Notes: generated by a model not told the origin, from the sequence alone. DNA of 64,000 nucleotides from Ooceraea biroi (GCF_003672135.1 NC_039515.1:1-64000); one strand, 5' to 3'; shown: positions 12,494 through 25,404, counted from the first letter of the stretch. A program made the numbers and translations.

Positions 12494-13083
12494 AAAATAG
12501 AGAGCAGCAGATAGAAATAGAAGTAGAACTGAGTTTGATTTTGATTTTGTAAAATTAGATTAAGATGATTTAAGATAAGGTAGGGAGAGAGATACAAGAT
12601 AATTTTGTTTAAGACTAGCGATAAGGATAAGTAGGAACATAGAATTAAGGTATATTTTTACACAGATCGATTAATTTTGGAATGAGACGATGCAAAAAAA
12701 GACCGGAGTTATTTTGAGCTTGGACAACGCGGTGTGTTGGTGTAATAGTATGCGGTGTGTTGTCTCTATCTGCTTCAAGAATTATAACCATTTTCTGTAT
12801 GTGCGTGTGTTGTAAGAAAGGAGAGGAAGCGGAGAAAGAAACGAATGACGCCGGACTCTGCAAGGAATCCGTTGGCCAGTGTTTCGTATTTCTTTTGTCC
12901 AATTATGTCTGTCGGACGATTAGGACTAGAGAGGCAGAAAGAGTGGCTAATGGTTCGGGGTTGGAATCGCTTATCAGAACCTATAATAGCGAAAAGGAAG
13001 AATATTCACATCTCCAATGTTGTTAAGTTATGCCGCGAGAGAGCTCCATATTCCCCTTTCCGAACTGCATCGGAGGTGCATCC
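12494..13083. other. Intergenic sequence, no gene identified
   Basis: The stretch after the gap is purine-rich for about 160 bases and then of mixed composition. Overlapping open frames of 85-94 codons on both strands (12645-13129) have no recognisable domain and no consistent splice signals. Confidence 0.35.
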
Positions 13084-13612
13084 TTATCTATCTCTCAGGG
13101 CGGATTGTACGATCGCGTGCCGTATATAAAATGTACAAAGTGGTGAATTGCGAGAAATACGAAGACGGTCGATAAACTTTTTAACGGTTTCCTTTTTGGA
13201 TTCGGGTTCTGGAATATCTGTAAATGAGCTTGTGGGGCCAAATCGCGATCCAGGTTTTTTGGGAAAACCTTTCGACGATTGGTCTGGTGAATTAGGGATC
13301 ATAGCATTCTCCATGGTCAACTGAACTCGCTGAGCCAGGACTTTGTTGAAATCATATTAGCCTGCATAAGATATTTCTCTTATGGAGATGCTTTCCTTCT
13401 CTGTACATACTAAGAAGGAAAAAATTGCTTAGGTATCAATACCGGACCAGTCAGTGCCTGCTGTACATCCAGTTTTAAAACCAGCGTAGCACCTTGCGTG
13501 AACAGTACCTGTGCAACGTTCTGCTCTATCTCCATTTGCTTCTCAGTATATTCGTTTAGATAATGTATTCGCATAAGCCGCGTAGGTTCTTCAAACGAAC
13601 ACTTTATATTAT
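13084..13612 (-). CDS. Unrecognised coding-like segment, possibly degenerate
   Basis: Two blocks on the minus strand read like real protein. The upstream block (about 13604-13430) reads FEEPTRLMRIHYLNEYTEKQ and continues through an EIEQNVAQVLFTQG-like helix to VLIPKQFFPS and a stop. The downstream block (about 13345-13084) reads KVLAQRVQLTMENAMIPNSP, then a Lys/Pro/Ser-rich linker and KKFIDRLRISR. A splice from a GTATTG donor near 13448 to an acceptor near 13362 would meet a TAA shortly after, so the locus may be broken. I do not recognise the family. A decayed host gene or a mobile-element protein are both possible. Confidence 0.3.
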
Positions 13613-14584
13613 ATCATTCTGAATAACACATGTATGTACCTGTATGTTACACTACTTACATTAGAACATAACCTTTAAAATCGATAAGCCCGTGCGTCTA
13701 GATACGGAGTGTCACTCTGCATCAAAGATAAACTTTTAATGTGTGTTTATACTGAATTTTAGATAAACTGTCCGTCATTGTTTAGATGTATTCATAAATA
13801 ATTTATTTATATTCTCTGCACTATTCAGGCAAACAAGCTGTTATTGATAAACAAAGTTATCTTATGGAGACATATGGCGACATCTGCGACAAACTTCTTA
13901 ATTTTAAACAGAGCGGCGTTCGGTTTGCAGTTTCGCGCTGTTGCTGAAGCGTTTATGCTTATCAGCACTGTTTGTAGTTTTTAGCTGGTCAAAGATTTGT
14001 AGCCACTCGCTTTGGTTGAAACTTGAGATTGATTCGAATCAGTCTAAATATTGCAAACGTAAAATAAAACAAATATCAGAACATCTAATATTTAACTAAT
14101 ATATCTTATAGAAATGTAATTAAATGTCCTTGTTTTATTGCCCGATTTGTACTTATAATCTTTAATAGCTTTGTACAATATATATTTTAAGATAGTTTTG
14201 ACATACAATACATTGCAGATCAGTTACCATCACATTTCAACTATTAAAACTCACATTCTTTTTGCAAATTTTTTCACTAATAAAATCTTTTTATACCTTA
14301 GGACACATATCATGTTTGTTTCTGTATCTCTCAAATTGAATGAAAATGAAATACGGATGACATACAAAACAGTTCTAATATCCTTGCATTTCTTAATTAT
14401 AAAGATAATTTAGTAGAGGGACAAAAATAATTTATTATACATTTAAATATTCCAGCCATATTTATTAGTAGAAAAATATATTTACTTACAGAAAATAAAT
14501 TATTTTAGCACTAAAACATAAATTTAAATATCCATTCATTCACGAGTTTGCTTAAGTTAATTTATGCTGTAATTAGTAGTACAT
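13613..14584. other. Intergenic sequence, no gene seen
   Basis: AT-rich with a slightly GC-richer part at 13860-14010. The open frame at 14171-14413 is AT-derived and hydrophobic. Part of this stretch is presumably the 3' flank of the minus-strand gene at 14585-16331. Confidence 0.5.
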
Positions 14585-16331
14585 TTAGTAGTCATCATCA
14601 GATGTTTCGGATATCTCAGATATGTCAGACATTTCGGGCAAATCAGGAGACAAAATATCGTTGTATACTTCATCAATGGGTGTGTCCAAAATACATCCGG
14701 GATACATAGGTCTGAGAAATCTGGGATGTCTTCAAAATTTGATATTTCTGAAATTAGAAAAAAATATAAATAAATTTGCAAATATTGCGTATAATATCGA
14801 ATCATACCTGATATAAACATTTTTTCTTGTCGAGTTTTTATGTTTTCTTCTCTCTTCTGGAGCAGATTTATAAATTCTTTATCTATTGCATCAATGTATC
14901 CATAATCTATGAACGATTAATATGAATAATAAATTATATTAATTATATTACAATATATTTGTTATAATAAATAATAATAACAATGTATAACATTTTACAT
15001 TTTACACGTAATTTATAACTAACGTAATGTTAATTTTAGATATATAACAAATTATATTAATATACTACAATAAATAATTATGTTATAATAAATAATAATA
15101 ATATATAATATTTTACATTGGTACTTTTAATTTTAATTACTTAATGTAATTATCATTTCATTTGTTTGTCTTCATCGTTTATTTATTAAATAAGAATAAT
15201 TATATACATACCAAATTCATGTTGATCATTATTCCAAGGTGCTAATTCTTCTGGTTCGAGAAACTTTTCATTACTCTTCTTAAAATGCATTGGTTCCTTA
15301 AAAACATTATCATCGCTCAATGGCACTTTCTTAGTTGTAGTTTCTTTCTTTGAAGTATACTCTTTAAACTTGGAAGATGCTAATCTCTGCAGAAAAAGAA
15401 AAATATTGCAATTAACTTTTTTATGGCAAATGCAAACTAAAGATCTATATATTCCCAGCAACTTTAGAAAAATAAAATATAAATTTTATCTTATTGTGTT
15501 ATATATATGTAATATATGTATATGTTTACATGCAATAATATATATTATTATTTATTATGCAGTTTCAATAAACATTATAATGGTATAATAACAAATTTTA
15601 CATGTTGCACAAGATATCTTACATACCTTTGCTTCTGTTCCTGGAGATATTGGACACCCACTGCTATCTACTTGTGTAACCTTAGGTTTTAAGAAATTCT
15701 GTTCTTTATTACCAAATGTGTCTTTCTTTATGGTGGTAGGATGTACACTTTGGGACATATTCATGTCAGAGTTAGATCTCATTGATAGACCTTTCAGCTT
15801 TGTACTTCCCATGGCTTTCAATGAATTCGGTCTAATCTCGTGAGATGTTTTAGATCGTGCCATGGGCTTTATCGCTTGGTCTAATGAAAAGTTAATATAT
15901 AAAATACTCTAATTATAACATAATTTATATATATATATCACAATAAATCTTAATATAATAAAATATATTACAATAAATTCTTTTATAATTTTTTAGTTTG
16001 CAAGTTAGATTTCCATTTCTATATAAATTTTATGTATAACTGCTTTTGTAAATAGAAGAATTTAAATGGAATTTATTGAAACAATTTATAGTAATTATTA
16101 TATTTAGATTATATAATATATATGATAATAAATACAATACTATGTATTATAATATATATTATATTTACTATATAATAATTATTGTACAAATTATTATTTA
16201 TACTAATTATTTGTACTAATTATATATAATAATAAAATGATACGTATACAATAACACATGCACACATGCCATGTCTTCATACCTTTATCAGGTTCAGCGA
16301 TCCCACCCAACAAATTAAATATGCCGGACAT
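14585..16331 (-). CDS. Five-exon gene with acidic C-terminus, possibly securin-like
   Basis: Exons (minus): 16331-16283, 15880-15627, 15386-15212, 14906-14808, 14747-14585. All four introns are GT-AG and phases agree (1, 0, 1, 1). The protein would be about 246 aa. It starts MSGIFNLLGGIAEPDKD, followed by a basic Ser/Lys-rich first half (IRPNSLKAMGSTKLKG), a Lys/Glu middle (LEPEELAPWNND) and an acidic tail ending SDISEISETSDDDY. In the last exon the frame must shift by one base at a T-run (complement of about 14687-14691): before it reads DIPDFSDLCIPDV, after it LDTPIDEVYNDILSPDLPE. Both halves look authentic, so a homopolymer error or a recent mutation is likely. The basic-then-acidic layout and the KAMGS motif resemble metazoan securin (PTTG), but no KEN box was seen, so that name is only a guess. 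Confidence 0.65.
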
Positions 16332-16869
16332 TTTCGTAAATGTGTAATGCGTATAATTAGATTTTTCTGCTTAGCTATCTCGTAAATATAATTATTGTAA
16401 ACCTCCAACTTTCTTCCCGCAATTTATGATTGAACCAAGCACAAATAACCTCTCTACTCTTGTTATTACAGTTTGAAAACAAAGTAACCGTCATACACAT
16501 GCGTAATAGATTGCGTCGCGTCGCGCCTTTGTTGTGCTCCCTGTACTTAAAAATTAGACTGTGTTTATGGAAAAAGTAGATGGTCATGAAGCCGAAAGAA
16601 ATCAGACAGGCATCTCAACTGCCATCTATCCAAGTACTATGAAATAGTAAACATTTGAAAATATAAAAAAAATATAAGCATATAAAAATATAAATATAAT
16701 ATAAAGATATTTATGTATAATAACATTCGCAAAAGAGGCCGGTTAGGAAAGCAACTCCTGAAAGTATTTCATGTAAAACAATATATATCTTTATTGAGAA
16801 TGTATTTTATTAAAAGAGAATGCATTATCGAATATTTCATTTAGACAAATCATTATTGATATATTGTGT

Positions 16870-16920
<51 letters not shown>

Positions 16921-17609
16921 GTATAAGTATATAATGACCTATTGTGTGTGTGGTCGCCTATAATGCATCAGCATCATAACAAAGGCCATTATAATAACAG
17001 AAAGCTACCAACTGCTCACAGTGGAATGCTTTAGAATAGGTCTGTCCAACTATTGGAGTTTCCGTGTGCCATCAGTTAGACAGACCTGCTTGATAAATTT
17101 GCACGATCAATCTTTCATGTATATACAATTATTTACTACATACGCATAGACGAAAGAATACAGATGAGACAGAAAAAGTACTAGGAAAATTAATTATTAT
17201 CGAAAATAATTGCAATACTCAAACGACAATGATGAATCGAAATACAAGTCGGATGTTTATTTTCCTTCCCGTTTTATGGACTTGACTGAAAATATTTCCT
17301 CTTAAACAGCATTAATCGTATATACAGGCGCTCTTCTTCCGTCCATGCGTAGCGCAATTAAGTTAAACGCTTATAAATGCTAAATGTTATAAATAAATCT
17401 TTGAGCTTCTGCGAAAGGAAAATGATCTTCTAGCTACTGTCAAAATTTTGCCGTTGCCGGTGAGTTCCGTTTCCCATAGTGTTTCCCTCACCTTTTTTAC
17501 AATCTATGTCAAGACAATTTATCAGTCTCTTTTGCATATTGGTTTGCATATCAGTCGAAAAATGGTTGCTTGTATTCATTAACAGTAGCTCCATTCCACC
17601 TCCTTTTCT
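16332..17609. other. Intergenic sequence with an AT microsatellite
   Basis: No gene is seen. The 16390-16600 part is the upstream flank of the minus-strand gene ending at 16331. A pure (AT)n tract lies at about 16877-16918. The stretch 17120-17609 is the 3' flank of SERP. Confidence 0.5.
16877..16918. repeat. (AT)n microsatellite
   Basis: Uninterrupted alternating A and T for about 42 bases. Confidence 0.95.
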
Positions 17610-18720
17610 TCAAGCCATTCTGATACTCTGGATGATTTGAAACACAGCTGTAATGGAATAACATATGGTCACTTAAAATTGATGCACACTTCATGAAAAT
17701 CTAGCAATAAGTAAACTTGAATAAATCTGTAGAAGATAAATGAGGGAAAGAATATTAAAGAACTTTAGTAGATTTAAAGAAAAGTTAACAATTGTATAAA
17801 TAAGTTTATACAAAGTTGTATATTTAAATGATCATACTTACCAGATCCACAAACAACAAAGAGGAATAGAGCTAAAAGCCAAGGTCCAACTGGAGATCCT
17901 TCTTCCTGTGATTTCTATAAAAAAGAAGAAATTTATTTAAGCTAAGTGCAAATGTTTTATAAATAAAACATGTATAAAACTAAATACATATAGAATATCG
18001 CAAGTCCCCCTTTTATTTTGCAAAGCACAAATGGAGCATACACATACGTAAAAAGAACAGAGATATCACTCTGTAATAAAAATATTTATTGAACATTACA
18101 ATAATTATCGCAAACATAAAACTTGTACAATCGCTTTACATATGGCAGATTTTTATGGATCGTAAAAAATTGTTTTTCCGCTATAAAACTGATTGTGCGT
18201 CGCAAATGCTGTACCATCGATAAAACACACAGTTTTATTAGAAATAATGAAATACGAGCGAAATAGGACAAAGTTTCAACACTACAGCTGTCATCTGACA
18301 GCAATCTGTTGCAAACATGTGTCTTTAACCTAAAAAATTTTCCATTTCGGCGATTCACTCGAATCATCGTAAACTCGATCGCGTAGATATGAATTGTTTC
18401 ATTTCCCCATTCATGTTAATCTTTATCCATATGTTATTTCCCTCTCAGATGACACCTCGGAGTATAACACACACAGTACTCACAGATTAAATAAAAACTG
18501 AAGTATTGTCATTATTGAATATTATATACGAAATGTATCCGCGAGATCGTAAGATCTCACGATCATCGTAAGATCGCGCTTGTCGCGAGAATTTTCGTGA
18601 AGAAATCAACGGCGAAAACTGTCAACGAAGACTCACCGAAGACTTGGGGACGTTTCCGCGCAACGTGATATTTTTCGTCGCCTTCTCGTTGGCGATGCGC
18701 ATCCTCTGTTTCGGTGCCAT
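17610..18720 (-). CDS. SERP: Stress-associated ER protein (SERP / RAMP4)
   Basis: Exons (minus): 18720-18637, 17914-17842, 17647-17610, with GT-AG introns in phases 0 and 1. The product is 64 aa, the usual size for the family. It begins MAPKQRMRIANEKATKNIT, has the RGNVPKSS linker, and ends with a single hydrophobic anchor (about residues 37-57, GPWLLALFLFVVCGSAVFQI) and the tail IQSIRMA. RAMP4/SERP proteins are tail-anchored in the ER membrane, associate with the Sec61 translocon and stabilise nascent membrane proteins under ER stress. The start is the only Met in the conserved N-terminal context. Family assignment is near certain; the choice between paralogue names (SERP1/SERP2) is not meaningful in insects. 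Confidence 0.96.
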
Positions 18721-20190
18721 CGTCGCCGTCGGTGTGACTGCCTGTGACGGATCCTCTCGATCTTACGTTTCACGAAATAATGGGACGAACGTGCTCGACG
18801 CACCTAACCGTATGCGTCTAACCGTATCCGGCGTCCTCGTACGTGTACGACGTGGACAGTGACTCCGAGTACCGCCGCGACGTGTGCGCCGTGTGACACG
18901 TGAAATTGCGCGACAGCCAGCTTCCTCGTGCCACACTGTCACCGCTCTAGTCAATTGAACAATTTCTTCGGCCTCTCCTCTTCTCCTGATTAGCTCGTTC
19001 ATCTTCGTCGGCGATAGTTTGATATCTATTTCCAATTGCAATTGTGAGTGCGTAAATGAAAGCAATAGAAAAGGGAGGAAATTTTGGGCGTTTACATGAG
19101 TAGATAAGAAAGGTATCTGCGCCATGGTGAAGTGGGAAAATTTTGATTCATTCAAATATCATTATCATTGAAAGGATTAGTTAGAAACAAGAATTGTTTA
19201 CAATTTTTCATAATTTGGGTATCAATGATAACTTGTTATTTACTTTGATCACTTTCAGAGATGGACATGCAGGAAATTTTTGAAAATTCGGAAATATACA
19301 TACAGATGAATCTCTATCAACAAAATTTAAAGAAAGAAAGAAGTAATCACACACATATTTGTGTAAAGAAGGAATCATATTTGCGTTGATGTACGTAGAA
19401 ATTTTATATTTTTAGAATCGCTACATCTAACAACAAATTATTTATCTTCGAAGACTTCCACTGACGATACAGCCATCTTGAATAAAATCATCATTGAAAC
19501 TGTCATTTATGATTCATGAATAGAAATGTTCAAGTATTCACTTCCTAATTATTTTGCAGGATTAATTTTGCAATAGTAAGCGATACATGCATAGTAGCTG
19601 ATATCGCAAGAGATAATAGCTGTCCATGATTCAAAGTAATAACGTAAACACTCAACGAAGGGACAAAATAATAAAAACAAGAACAGGATACATGCAGTTA
19701 CAATGCCGCATATTTAAGAGGATCGGCATTATGCGTCTGAATGTTTTGTCTCTTATCTTATACTACGATCTATCCTAAGGATAAGTTAAGAGCTTTCCGC
19801 TGATGACCATCAACGAATCCGGTTAACAGTTGCAAATTGTATTGGACGACCTAGTCATTATCCTCACTGAAAAAAAATAGTTTAAATATCGATATAAGAG
19901 CCTTATGAAACTATCAAGTTAATAAATTATAACACATTGTCGCTCCAGTTCACCCAAAAATTACCTATTTCAACCTTCAATATTATAAAGATTTTACTCT
20001 TCGCGCGTTCGCTTAACGCTGAAAAACGATTACTTTACATCACACGCTATTACTATCATTGCCTGAACTAAAGAACTTCTTTAGCTATAAAGTAAATTAA
20101 AGTTATTCGAGTTATTTCCCATAATTCAATCCGATCAATTTTCTGCATCAATTTTGCTGCTCACAAGCGACACAGCAAAATTATAAAGTA
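18721..20190. other. SERP upstream region and intergenic sequence
   Basis: The first 200 bases are GC-rich with many CG dinucleotides, as expected for a promoter and 5' leader of a housekeeping gene. A 130-codon minus-strand frame across it (18763-19155) has no protein-like features. The rest, to the mariner at 20191, is AT-rich with no gene seen. Confidence 0.5.
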
Positions 20191-21476
20191 TTGGGTTGTC
20201 CGGAAAGTTCGTGCCGATTTTTAATAGATGGCGTTGGAACATGTCTGAATATATCAATGTTATTGAAAACATACGATTTATATACATATGCTTAAAGGTG
20301 ACTTTTCAACGCATCTTTAGGAAAAAAGTTGTTTCAGATAAATTGATTCGTGTCAGTTTTGTACTCTTTTGAAGATGGAAGAAAACAAAGAACATTTTAG
20401 ACACTTGATGCTTTTCTATTACCGGAAAGGCAAAAATGCCTCACAAGCAACAAATTCAATATGTTCTGTTTACGGAGAAGGCGCTTTAGCTGAAAGAACC
20501 GTACGTAAGTGGTTCGCTAAGTTTAGAGCTGGTGATTTTAACCTTAAAGACCAAGAACGCTCGGGCAGACCCTCTACTACTGATGATGACCAAATCAAGA
20601 CACTGATCGAGAATAACCCGCGCTACACGACACGTGAATTAGCAGAGATACTGAAAATATCGAAAACCACTGTCCACGATCATGTAGTGAAGCTTGGTTA
20701 CGTAAGTCGCTATGATGTATGGGTTCCGCATAATTTGGCCGAAAAAATTTAATGGATCGCATTTCCATCTGCGACTCGCTGTACAAGCGCAACGAAAACG
20801 TACCATTTTTGAAGCAATTAGTGACGGGTGACGAAAAATGGATCATTTACAACAATGTAGAACGAAAAAGATCCTGGGGTAAGCGAAATGAACCAGCATT
20901 AACCACTCCGAAAGCCGGCCTTCATCCAAAAAAAGTCATGCTCTGTGTCTGGTGGGATTGGAAAGGAATCCTATATTATGAGCTCCTACCACACAACCAA
21001 ACGATAAATGCAGATAAGTACTGCTCGCAACTGGACGAATTAAAGACAGCGATTCAGGAAAAACGTCCAGAATTAGCTAATAGGAAGGGCGTCGTGTTCC
21101 ATCAGGACAATGCCAGACCTCATGTTTCTTTGACTACCCGACAAAAATTGTTGGAGTTTGGCTGGGATGTGCCACCTCACCCACCGTATTCACCAGACAT
21201 TGCACCTTCAGACTTTCACTTATTTAGGTCTTTGCAAAATTCTCTTAGCGGCAAGAACTTCAACTCTTTGATCGACATAAAAAACCACCTTGAGGAGTTT
21301 TTCGCCGAGAAACCTAAGAAGTTCTGGGAGAATGGAATCTTCCAGTTGCGTGAAAGATGGACAAAGGTTGTGAAACAAAACGGTGCATACATAAGTCAAT
21401 AAATATTTATCGACATAAAAACATGTTGCCTTTGAATTTTCCTTCAAAATCGGCACGAACTTTCCGGACGACCCAA
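20191..21476 (+). mobile_element. Mariner element, full length, Mboumar-like
   Basis: The 1286-bp element is flanked by TA on both sides (20189-20190 and 21477-21478). Its terminal inverted repeats are about 31 bases (TTGGGTTGTCCGGAAAGTTC at the left) with one mismatch between ends. It encodes one mariner transposase on the plus strand. Length, TIR sequence and TA target site all fit the mariner family found in ants such as Messor (Mboumar). Confidence 0.95.
20369..21402 (+). pseudogene. Mariner transposase with one frameshift
   Basis: The protein is present end to end in two frames. The first part (20369-20752) holds the paired helix-turn-helix DNA-binding domain (KWFAKFRAGDFNLKDQERSG, then TTRELAEILKISKTTVHDHV) and ends WVPHNLAEKI with a premature stop. 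The second (20752-21402) holds the DD34D catalytic core: TGDEKWI, FHQDNARPH and PPYSPDIAPSDFHLF. One base is missing from an A-run at about 20743-20750. Apart from that no stop interrupts about 344 codons. All three catalytic aspartates are present, so inactivation is recent or is a sequencing error in a homopolymer. Confidence 0.93.
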
Positions 21477-22393
21477 TATATCCAAACGCAATCGTGCATG
21501 ATATATGACATATATATATATTATATATATTATGATATGATATATAATATATCATGAGATCATATATCGTATATATTTATGTATCTATGTATACAAGGGT
21601 CGTTTGGAAAATCCTTAGAAAATATATGAGATGGCGGGACTAATATCAAACGGACATGATAGTTGACGTATATATGTACATACACGTATATATTTTCTAA
21701 GGATTTATTTAAATGATCCTCGTATATGTATTAATCCATAAACCATTAGTTACAATTTTATATATTTTATATATATGTATATATAGCTCAATAAAAAATA
21801 TATGACAATGACATAAAATCTGCACGATTGCGAAATTTTCATTTGCATAATTCCGTGGACTTATATGGAAATTGGCTAACACTTACAATTATTATTTTAT
21901 TATTGACAAATGACTGCAACATACGCACGCGCGTATATTATAATACGAATTAATTAGGTTTAATTAGTACTACCGCGTACTAATTAGGATCCGTTTACAG
22001 CGTGTTTTCACTTGCGTCGAATAGCAACTCGAGATTTAAAAAAAAGATTGACGAGCGGAGATGCGAGATGAAGGCATTGCTCGAATATCTGGTGCGCTGT
22101 GTGGCACGAGTTCCACTGGAAGAGTAATAATAATACGTTGAAGAAGGATGTACGTCGTATAACGCCGCTTCTATACTGCGATTATGTTAATCAAGTTGGT
22201 GATGATCGATGATCGACAAAGCTGGAAAACAAGATTTGCGCCCACGAGCGTCATGATAGTCCGCTTCAGACAAATGGACAGATGCAGAAGTACGTGTCTA
22301 CTTCATTTCGTCACAAAACAGTCAGCCTCGCGCACAGGCGTTGATCATCGCGATGATCCACGGTACGAATGACACACATCAGCAATATGACGT
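21477..22393. other. Intergenic sequence and TM9SF3 3' flank
   Basis: AT-rich, with ATATAT palindromes at 21500-21570. A pair of inverted ATATATTTTCTAAGGATTT-like words at about 21608 and 21690 may mark a small element. TTTTATT on the plus strand near 21893 would be an AATAAAA polyadenylation signal for the minus-strand TM9SF3 transcript. No gene is seen. Confidence 0.45.
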
Positions 22394-25300
22394 CTAGTCT
22401 ATTTTCACCGTGGAGTATATCTTCCGTACAAACGCGTTGGTACCGATGTATCCGACCGTTCCGCACATGATACCCAGGGCCAAGCTGAACAGTGCCATGT
22501 AGCCGAAGTAAAATGCCGTTTGAAAGAGACCATACATTCTGCGAGAGCACAAAACGATTAATTTGCGAGATTCCTCTGGTTAAGTCGACCGAAATATGCT
22601 CACTTGGTTTATACTTACTTAGTTTTGAAGAAGAAGTAGTAAAAGGAATAAATGTAGACGTAACCGGCCGTCGAAGCCGCTGCGAGAAAACTCGTCCACT
22701 GCCTGCGCACAGAAGGTACTTGTTTTACATGCAGGTCGCATCACTCACGTGAGAGAGGAAGCAACGGTCGCGACGTGGACTTACCATCGATAGTCCTCAG
22801 CGTTCAGCAGGAAATATGTACATACGATAGTGACGCACACCGTCACTATCATGAGAATAACGAATACTAGCAGCATGAAGCCATAGACGTAGTAGATCTT
22901 GTACGCCCAGAACGAAGTAAAGATGAAGTACCTAAAAGCAGAGTAAAGTAAGTGTGCAAACACTGAACAGGATCGGGATTCTGTAACTCGTTATCGATAG
23001 TTTTCGTTAATTAGCGATAGCCAATGGCAAGGACGACCTTGGACCTTGAAAACATGGGTCACATAGATCGTCGTTAACTATACCGAAAATTATCGATAAG
23101 CAAGTTAGAGTCCCGGCCCAGGTAATGGCAGACACTAATAAAACTTAGGCACCCACATTTCAATGAAGATCGAGCCGAACGGCAAGATTCCGCCGAGCAT
23201 TATTATCACCAGCGGTTCCATGAACCACTTCTTCTCGGGTATCGGCCGCGGGACCGCGTTCACGCGGCAAGGAGCGTCCGGCGTCCCGGCGAGATTCCGG
23301 CCTAGGATAGTACCCACCAGCGTCAGCGGTAATATCACAAATATGCAGATACACGTTACTGCAACCTGCACGCATACGATACGATCGGCCGCGTGTTAGT
23401 GTCGCTCAAGACGCACGCAAAGTGCAGTGGAACGATCGGACTGGTGAGGAGCTACGAACCATGGATCCGAATGGTATCGCCCTACTGGCATGGTAATACA
23501 TGGCAATGAAGTTGATGAAGAAAGCGGTACCGCAAACCATCAACGGCAGCATGAAGGCGCTCAGGATCATCTGTTTGATCCACACGCGTCCGCCCATCCG
23601 CGCGTACAGTCCGCCGCCCGCGTACCCGTTGATGGGCGACGTAGCGGCGTATACGAATATCGCTGTCGACAGCATCGATCCCCGCTCCGTGTAGAGCTCG
23701 CCCAAGATAGCGAAAATAATAACGCTCAGCACCACCACCGTGACCTGCATGTTAAAGACTGCACTCGTAATTTTATCTTTTGCAATTTTAAATAACTGGA
23801 ATACAAAGGCGCGCAATACCCACCTGATAACCGGCACCTATGAAGGCTGAGAAGAGCATGGCGTGACTCGCAGGCCTGAATACGTCTCCGTGGACCTGCT
23901 TCCAGCCGTACTCGTCGCCCAAATCTCTCTCCATGTCATCCATCTCTTCGTCTCTGCTGTATCGAGCATAATCTTTCCTCAGAGTGCGCATCAATATCAT
24001 CGACACGAGACCAACGAGGAAGATCACCATCATGAAACTATTGAAGATACTGAACCAGTGTATCTAAAGGAACAATTCATCATTTGTGTGCAATTAAGGC
24101 ACGCCGTTCTACCCAATTTATATCTGCGAGACAAAAGGAGCATGTTGCTCATCGTCAAGTGACTTACTCTGTGCTGGAAGAAGTTTGGGTCCAGATACTT
24201 GTCGAATCTGTCCTCAAATTTGACGTTGCTCTTCTTCCAATTGACTTCATAACTGAACGGTATATGCGCACCCTGCACCAGTTTCACTTTGTTCTCGCTG
24301 GTCAGGTTGACATCCACTATCTGTTTACCATTGTATCCAATATCAAATTTCTTATGTGTCCAGATGTAATACGAGTCCGATACAGCAATCCCGTCATTGT
24401 TTTCGAGCTCTCCTACAACACCTGCAGCACAACAAATGCTTTAATGTCACAATCTTATCACCTCCATATGTAGAGAAACGTTCATTACCCCATATCGGTA
24501 GATCGTCGATATACATTTGATACCAGTACTGATTCTTTATTGCGTAGACAAACGCTTTCTGGCTCTCTTCTTTTAAATTTATCTGGCAGTATTCCGTCTT
24601 TGAGATATCCTCTGAAAGAAATTAAATCTCCATGATTTCATGCTTCATGCATTTCTGATCAATTAAATAACACTACTCGAGTATTATATAATGATATATT
24701 AATATGCTGAAGATATATATAGATGTATCCACCTTTGAATTCGATATCTAAGCCACTAAACTTCAATTCAATGCCCTGTAGAGCTTCGGAAAGGGTCTCG
24801 TGATAGTGATTGATTACATTCTTGTTGCCCATACAAAAAGGTAAAGAATAGTAGGAGTATGTCTCTTGACGATTGTGATATGGCCCTACTGTGCTCATCC
24901 ATAGTACAACCTCGTCGCCATCCTCGTACTAAAGACAAACAATATACCAATACTGTAAATAGTATATTGCATGTATGTCCACATGACATTTATGACGTAG
25001 AAAACACAAAATGTGAACAAACTAATGGCATGATTAGGAGCGGAGTACTAATTGCCCTCAGACACTCAGGTGATAATACCGAAATTATCAATATTATCTC
25101 AGATAAAGTCGACACCGTATAAATTCACTTCGATGCGGTAATACACGCGAACAGAAGAAGAGAAAGAGAAAAGGAGCGAAGGAGATAAAGGCAGTAGGAA
25201 GAAAAGTCTCGGGCATGACGTTTGGCCTTTAAATGTCAACGGTGTTAATCAAGGTGACAATCTGGCACCTGGTACGACAGGAAAATACGTGAACGATGCG

Positions 25301-25404
25301 AAACACGGGAATATACTCACGATGTGAGTGTGCTCGTCAGCCGGGGCCAATACGGGGAGGAGGCTAAGCGCTAGAAAGTGGAGTAACAGCCGTGCCCGGA
25401 GCAT
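22394..25404 (-). CDS. TM9SF3: Transmembrane 9 superfamily member 3 (TM9SF3)
   Basis: Ten exons on the minus strand: 25404-25321, 24928-24733, 24611-24489, 24421-24168, 24063-23824, 23744-23460, 23365-23157, 22931-22785, 22702-22619, 22538-22394. Phases agree throughout and the sum is 588 aa, the family length. An N-terminal signal peptide (about 1-26, LLLHFLALSLLPVLAPA) precedes a luminal domain with TVGPYHNRQETYSYYSLPFC and DRFDKYLDPNFFQHR. Then come nine predicted membrane segments, including FNSFMMVIFLVGLVSMILM, LYTERGSMLSTAIFVYAATS and VYGFMLLVFVILMIVTVCV. The C-terminus ...VKID carries the KxD Golgi-retention motif of the family. TM9SF proteins are Golgi/endosomal membrane proteins that affect sorting and glycosylation. 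The donor after exon 6 (GTTCGT) is weak in context but keeps frame. Confidence 0.97.

Noticed and set aside
18763..19155. 130-codon minus-strand frame with an Arg/Thr-rich end
   Set aside because: It overlaps the GC-rich SERP promoter/leader, has no domain and no homologous character.
22781..22963. Separate short genes within 22.3-25.1 kb
   Set aside because: All are individual exons, or frame-shadows of exons, of the single TM9SF3 gene.
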